Assembly (NCBI GenBank): GCA_020746105.1
Contig: CM036619.1
Span: 52,746,635 to 52,810,634 of the forward strand
Source: Trogon surrucura
Taxonomy: Eukaryota; Chordata; Aves; Trogoniformes; Trogonidae
DNA: 64,000 bases
Direction of reading: 5' to 3'
This document shows positions 59,757-64,000 of this stretch, piece after piece; the first letter of the stretch is position 1; each line of letters starts with the position of its first letter. Position numbers and translations under genes: made by a program. The notes below the pieces were generated by a model. That model searched no databases. It saw nothing but the letters and a program-made list of their open reading frames with translations, and was not told where the DNA came from.

Positions 59757-62700
59757 TATTTTACTGGCAGAAAGGAAACTGTGCAAATCCAATATAGTAA
59801 AACAAACACATGATGGGTTTGGATGCGTAACTCCTCTTTGTATGTGTCTTAGAGGCAAATTGTGCTGGAACCTGCCTCTGTTCTTTGCAGGCAAGCAGCA
59901 GAGCAATCGCTGATTCATAGCAACACACAAAGTTGTTTGAAGGCCAGAGTTTCCCATATGTCTGTAGGAAATAATGTTGCTACACTAGCAATGATCTAGC
60001 AAAGATCAAGGCAAAGCCTTATAGAGGGGAAAGTGATTTTATTTGAAAAATCAAACAAATTTTACTCGTGTTCACACTCTTGTGCCCATTTGCTGATGCT
60101 GACAAGCACCAGGAGGGGTATATACCCAAAATGATTCAGTCAGGCATCCAGGTGTGAGTACCCAGGCAGTCTGGCTGAGACTACATGGCAGGGAGGACAA
60201 GGGATGGCACCTATGAAGCCCTCTTCACATCTGTTTTCTTCTTGGGTTGGTGACAGTGACCTGTTTTTTGTATGTGCCTCTTTCATACCATCTAGAAATT
60301 GAGAGTCATTAGTTACTCCAGCCTGGCCCATCTTTGTGTCTCCCAGTCTGGGTGTTCTGGGAAGCCACACACGGATCAGATGGAGTCTTCATGGTCTGCT
60401 AATCCAGGCACCATCAGCAGCTGTCACGCTCATAAACCTTCCCCTGCTGCTTCTTCTGGTGGTTGCCCACCTAGACCTTCCCACTCCTGTACCAGCCTTA
60501 ATGTTTCTGCTGCAGTTCTCTACATGTTTTAAAGATCTGTACAAACCTGAACAACTCATGAAAAAATACATCCCTGTTTTCACTTATTTTACTTTGAAAG
60601 ATTTGCTAAGATTAACTTCCTATCCCAGGAAGAAGATCCATTTTATAATGGATAGTTTGTCAAGACTGCAAAACTTCACTGAATAACTACTATGTTTATA
60701 TATATTTTTTGTATTACATCATATTGGGAGGCCTCAACAAGACATATTTTCGTGAGTTTATGTTAAAAAGAATCATATTTTTCAGCTTAACTGCTTGGCT
60801 GTGCGATTAAGAAAAACCCATTTGATGGGGCCCCCTGGTGCTAAGCCCTCTCAGATGAATAAAAGACATGATTTTCTGTCAAACTGTAAATATTACAGAA
60901 TTTTTAAAAAAAGTTTTGCGTAAAGGAACAAGATAGTAAAGAGGTGTCTTAAATATATTGTCTAACGGTTAGTGTAGGCTTTATCCTTTATAGTCCATTG
61001 CATATGAAGAACTGAGTGAAGTTGACCAAATCAGAAACAAAACTGATAGCTTTACATTTCAGGAATGAATGAGGGCTTTAAAATGAAATGCAAGAACAAC
61101 CTTCCACCCACAAAAACCAGTCCAAAAGTAAGATTTTGATTTATTTGATTCTACACATATTTTTGTCATTAAGCTTTGTAGCGTACTTTAAACTTTTGCT
61201 GCACTGCTATGCATGCTAAGCCACTGATTCCCACATGGTGAGCTAATGGCAGAGAAAACACTTGTGTCACCAAAGTTGAGGAAAAGAGAAAGTCTCAGGC
61301 AGAGACACAGAAGATTTCAATGCTGTCTCAGACACATTAGCCTACACGGAGATGACACCATACAGGATCTCTGGGCTTTTTTACCCTGTCTTAAATCACC
61401 CCCATGAGCTCCTTTCAGTCACAAGAGCAGAAAGGAGGACAGAATTTAACGAACTGGCATCAAGAAAAAAAAGAGAAAAAATAAGAAAAAGTAAAAGCCA
61501 GCTAAGATCTTTAATTTTAAATAGCTGGGCAGAGTTAGCTGTGCAGTTTTGGAATAAACGAGTCAAAATCACAGATGGTCATGAAAAAAGAGGCACAGCT
61601 ATTGATCGTAACAGCAGAGTTTCATCAGCTAAGCACGTGTGTGTGTGCATGCAAACATCGGGATCCCCAGAACAAGAGCCTGTAGCCTAGTACAGAGCCC
61701 CTTCACATCTGCTGGAGTCCCAGCACTGCTGGTGGCTGGCCCTGGACCCCACCTTCAAAGGCAAGAGGCTCCTTGGACTCTTTCTTCCTTTTTTATAAAC
61801 AGAGACAACGAATTGTGACTGCTAATGTATATGCCAAACTGTTCTCATCCTTTGCGTGGCTCAAATGATATTTTTCAGAAGTGCTTCTGTAAGTGGGTGC
61901 TATATACAAATTGGAGTTGGGTATATAAACATTTCATTAATTAATTTATTTAACTGACTTAAAGCTTGGCTGTCCTACAGACTTCTGCTTGTTCAGTCCT
62001 GGGCCTGAAGAGGTGCAGAGAGCGGGACAGCTGCCCTGCAGAAGCTCTTTTGTATATCCTAGTGTCCCACACCTGTGCAATTTCTTTCCGAGATGGGAAA
62101 GGAGGGATGGAGAGGCAGCAACACAAGTCCTTGGACATTGCCAATCTCTTCTGTGCTCACATGAGAGCCAGTTCACTGCATAACATACCAGGCAGGTACT
62201 AACTCCTGCAGGGGAATCCAAGAGGAATCCAATTCCCTCCAAATCAAAACAACAGTTGCAGCTACAGAGGTGTCAACGTCCTAGCAGAGGTATTTCATCA
62301 AAGGCAGCCTACCTTCTCGTGGTGGGCCAGAGTCATTCTGTGAAGTTCTGTTGGCCTATGTCTTATCAGAAAGGAGTGTTAAAAATAAGTCCTCTCAAAT
62401 GGACAGATTTATCCTCAGAAATTCTGTGTGTAGTTACCACGTTTTTCTGTGAAGTCCTTTTATCATGTAAGTGCAAAACTCCATTTATTGGTGAAAGTCA
62501 TGTCTTCACTAAAGGTGTTTATCGGTCCTCCTTACTGAATTACCACCTCACGGGCTGGGGGGAAAGAAGTAAGTACAAGAATTACCTTGCAGAGCGTTGC
62601 CAAGATAGTTTCCACTACAATCAAATACTAAGATGAGGCTTCAAAAGCACATCAGTTAGTTTTATTTTCTCCTCTTTTGCCTGCCTGCTTGTTCGCATCT

Positions 62701-63761
62701 GTGGGAATATGTGTGCGTGCATGTGTTTTTTTAATTTTTTCGCAATTGTTTCACAGTCTCCCTTCTGATGTCTTGGAGACCACACATTAAGGAACACTGG
62801 GTGTAGACTAATTGTAAGATTTTCCCAGTAGCATGAATTTAAGCTTGAAATCCCTTCTGCTCTTTTCTTTTTCTTCCCACAAGCAATATCAAATTGCCAA
62901 TAGAGAGACATTTTTCATATGGGAGCATATTTATCTTGCATCATCCAAAGTGCTCATATGCTGGTAGTCTGAACCCATCAGGGTACGGGACAAGTCAACA
63001 AGTTATTTTGAAGTAAATTATGGGCATGAACTTACAGCATAGCTGCATCTAGGTGATAAGTGCAGTTCCCTTCTATTTTCCCTTCATGCGACGTAGTTTA
63101 CCTGCAGTCATGGCTGGGTAACCTGCCTTCTGCTGGCTGCAAGGTAGGAGCCCACACCGAGTTCGTGCACAGTAAGATTGTGGCTGTAGGAATTTGTTTC
63201 TGATTTTTTTAAGGTTCACCACAGTGGAGGGCAAAGAAGCAATGAAATGGTATAGAAGAGAAGAAATATACACTTTGTTCAAGATCTGTATGTATGTGCT
63301 ATGCTTCTTCAAAGTAAAGTACATGGACGCACCACAGAAATAGTGCTTCATATTTCTTTTAGATGTGGGATATTTGTTAAACATTGTTAGATAGACACAA
63401 AGCCAGATGGCTTCATTTTGAATTGTTATATGGTGCTCTTTTTCCACTGTGCCTAACAAAAATCATTTATGAAGCAAAAGAAAAAACCTTTGTATATTAC
63501 GTAACTGTTAATTCAGCCTCAAAAAAAGAAAAGAAAAAAAAGAATAAGCCACTTGGGATCCCATGGAAATATTATTGGATCATTGCTGAAAATGTATTGC
63601 TTAAGACAAACATTGGATTACATGACAACTATTATAATGGCACCTTCGTGGCCAGTATGTGCATTTATGGGAAAGTGGTTAATATTCCCTGCAAGGCTGC
63701 TGAACTTTTCAGAGAGGCAAAAAACCTGTAGTTTTTGTGCTTTCTTTTTTTTTTTTTTCAG

Positions 63762-64000
63762 AGGCAGCCAATATTTTCCGAAAATTCAGAGAATGCTGGA
63801 GGTGCCCAGGAGCTCTGGATAACTGTGAACACCTCCTGCTACCAGCACTTTCCCAATGGCCCCCAGTACCTGGAGCACAGCCCAGACAAAATCCGTCGGG
63901 AACAGCACTGTTGGGTGGCAGATGATGGCACCGAAGCAGGGAGGGGCCGTGCACCACTCTTCGTGTGATGGTGACAGAGCCAGGAATAAACCCAGACCTT
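63762..64000. other. GC-richer block after T14cag: possible terminal exon (+) or tailed retrocopy (-)
   Basis: After T14 and CAG (63745-63761) the base composition shifts to GC-richer, coding-like sequence. On the plus strand an open frame of 68 codons runs from the CAG to TGA at 63966-63968 (SENSENAGGAQELWITVNTS and on to GRGRAPLFV), with AATAAA at 63985-63990, the layout of a last exon. On the minus strand the same block ends in poly-A at 63758-63745, the layout of a retroposed copy. I do not recognise the peptide, and the block runs off the right edge. Confidence 0.35.

Larger units (their letters stand above)
55673..63744. other. Intergenic, no gene proven
   Basis: Eight kilobases of AT-rich DNA. 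It contains an A16 tract (58452-58467), a T32 tract (59724-59755), an exon-like 68-bp segment (57153-57220) and an AT-rich block with TAATTA-like sites ending in AATAAA (57890-58745). Frames such as 59068-59376 and 61352-61690 show no known domain. No CLUL1 or TYMS exon was recognised. Confidence 0.5.

Noticed and set aside
43526-64000. Search for CLUL1, TYMS or CETN1 exons expected near COLEC12
   Set aside because: No matching peptide was seen in any frame; CETN1 is a mammalian retrogene and the others probably lie beyond the right edge.

Overview
This window is vertebrate nuclear DNA, almost certainly from a bird. The evidence is the set of CR1 LINE copies with the 8-bp ATTCTATG/ATTCTGTG-type 3' tails, long avian ERVL-type LTRs with 5-bp target duplications, no mammalian SINEs, and AT-rich introns beside one sharp CpG island. 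The ERVL LTR type suggests a neoavian species, possibly a songbird, but I cannot fix the order.

The one protein-coding gene I can prove is COLEC12 (collectin-12, also called SRCL or CL-P1), on the minus strand. Its start codon lies in a CpG island (about 42283-43525). Coding exon 1 contributes only 7 nt (42714-42720). Intron 1 is 12.2 kb. Exon 2 (51 nt, 30417-30467) encodes the acidic cytoplasmic tail and ends in FGYKRFG. Joined, they read MKDDFAEEEE followed by VQSFGYKRFG, which matches the vertebrate COLEC12 N terminus as I remember it. Exon 3 (membrane anchor) was not found down to position 1, so intron 2 is at least 30.4 kb and the coiled-coil, collagen and lectin exons lie off the left edge.

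Layout: 1-30416 is COLEC12 intron 2, with CR1 copies (3168-4236 +, 11589-11660 -, 12895-13472 -, 14878-15815 -) and two LTRs of one ERVL family (19418-20611, a solo LTR with TSD; 24911-25194, a shortened copy). 30468-42713 is intron 1, with an ATCC microsatellite near exon 2, a CR1 (39546-40083 +) and a CA repeat near exon 1. 43526-64000 is upstream intergenic DNA with CR1 copies at 44315-44464 (+), 46619-47697 (+), 53716-54340 (-), 54413-55440 (-) and 55511-55672 (-). In vertebrates CLUL1 and TYMS usually follow COLEC12 on this side, but no exon of either was recognised here.

Most long open frames are chance frames in the CpG island, frames in repeats, or unrecognised frames without splice context. 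I saw no tRNA, rRNA, CRISPR array or bacterial-type feature, and no undescribed multi-gene system. The most useful second looks are the in-frame skippable exon 2, microsatellites beside both early exons, an unexplained 206-codon frame antisense to intron 1, and an exon-like or retrocopy-like block at the right edge.
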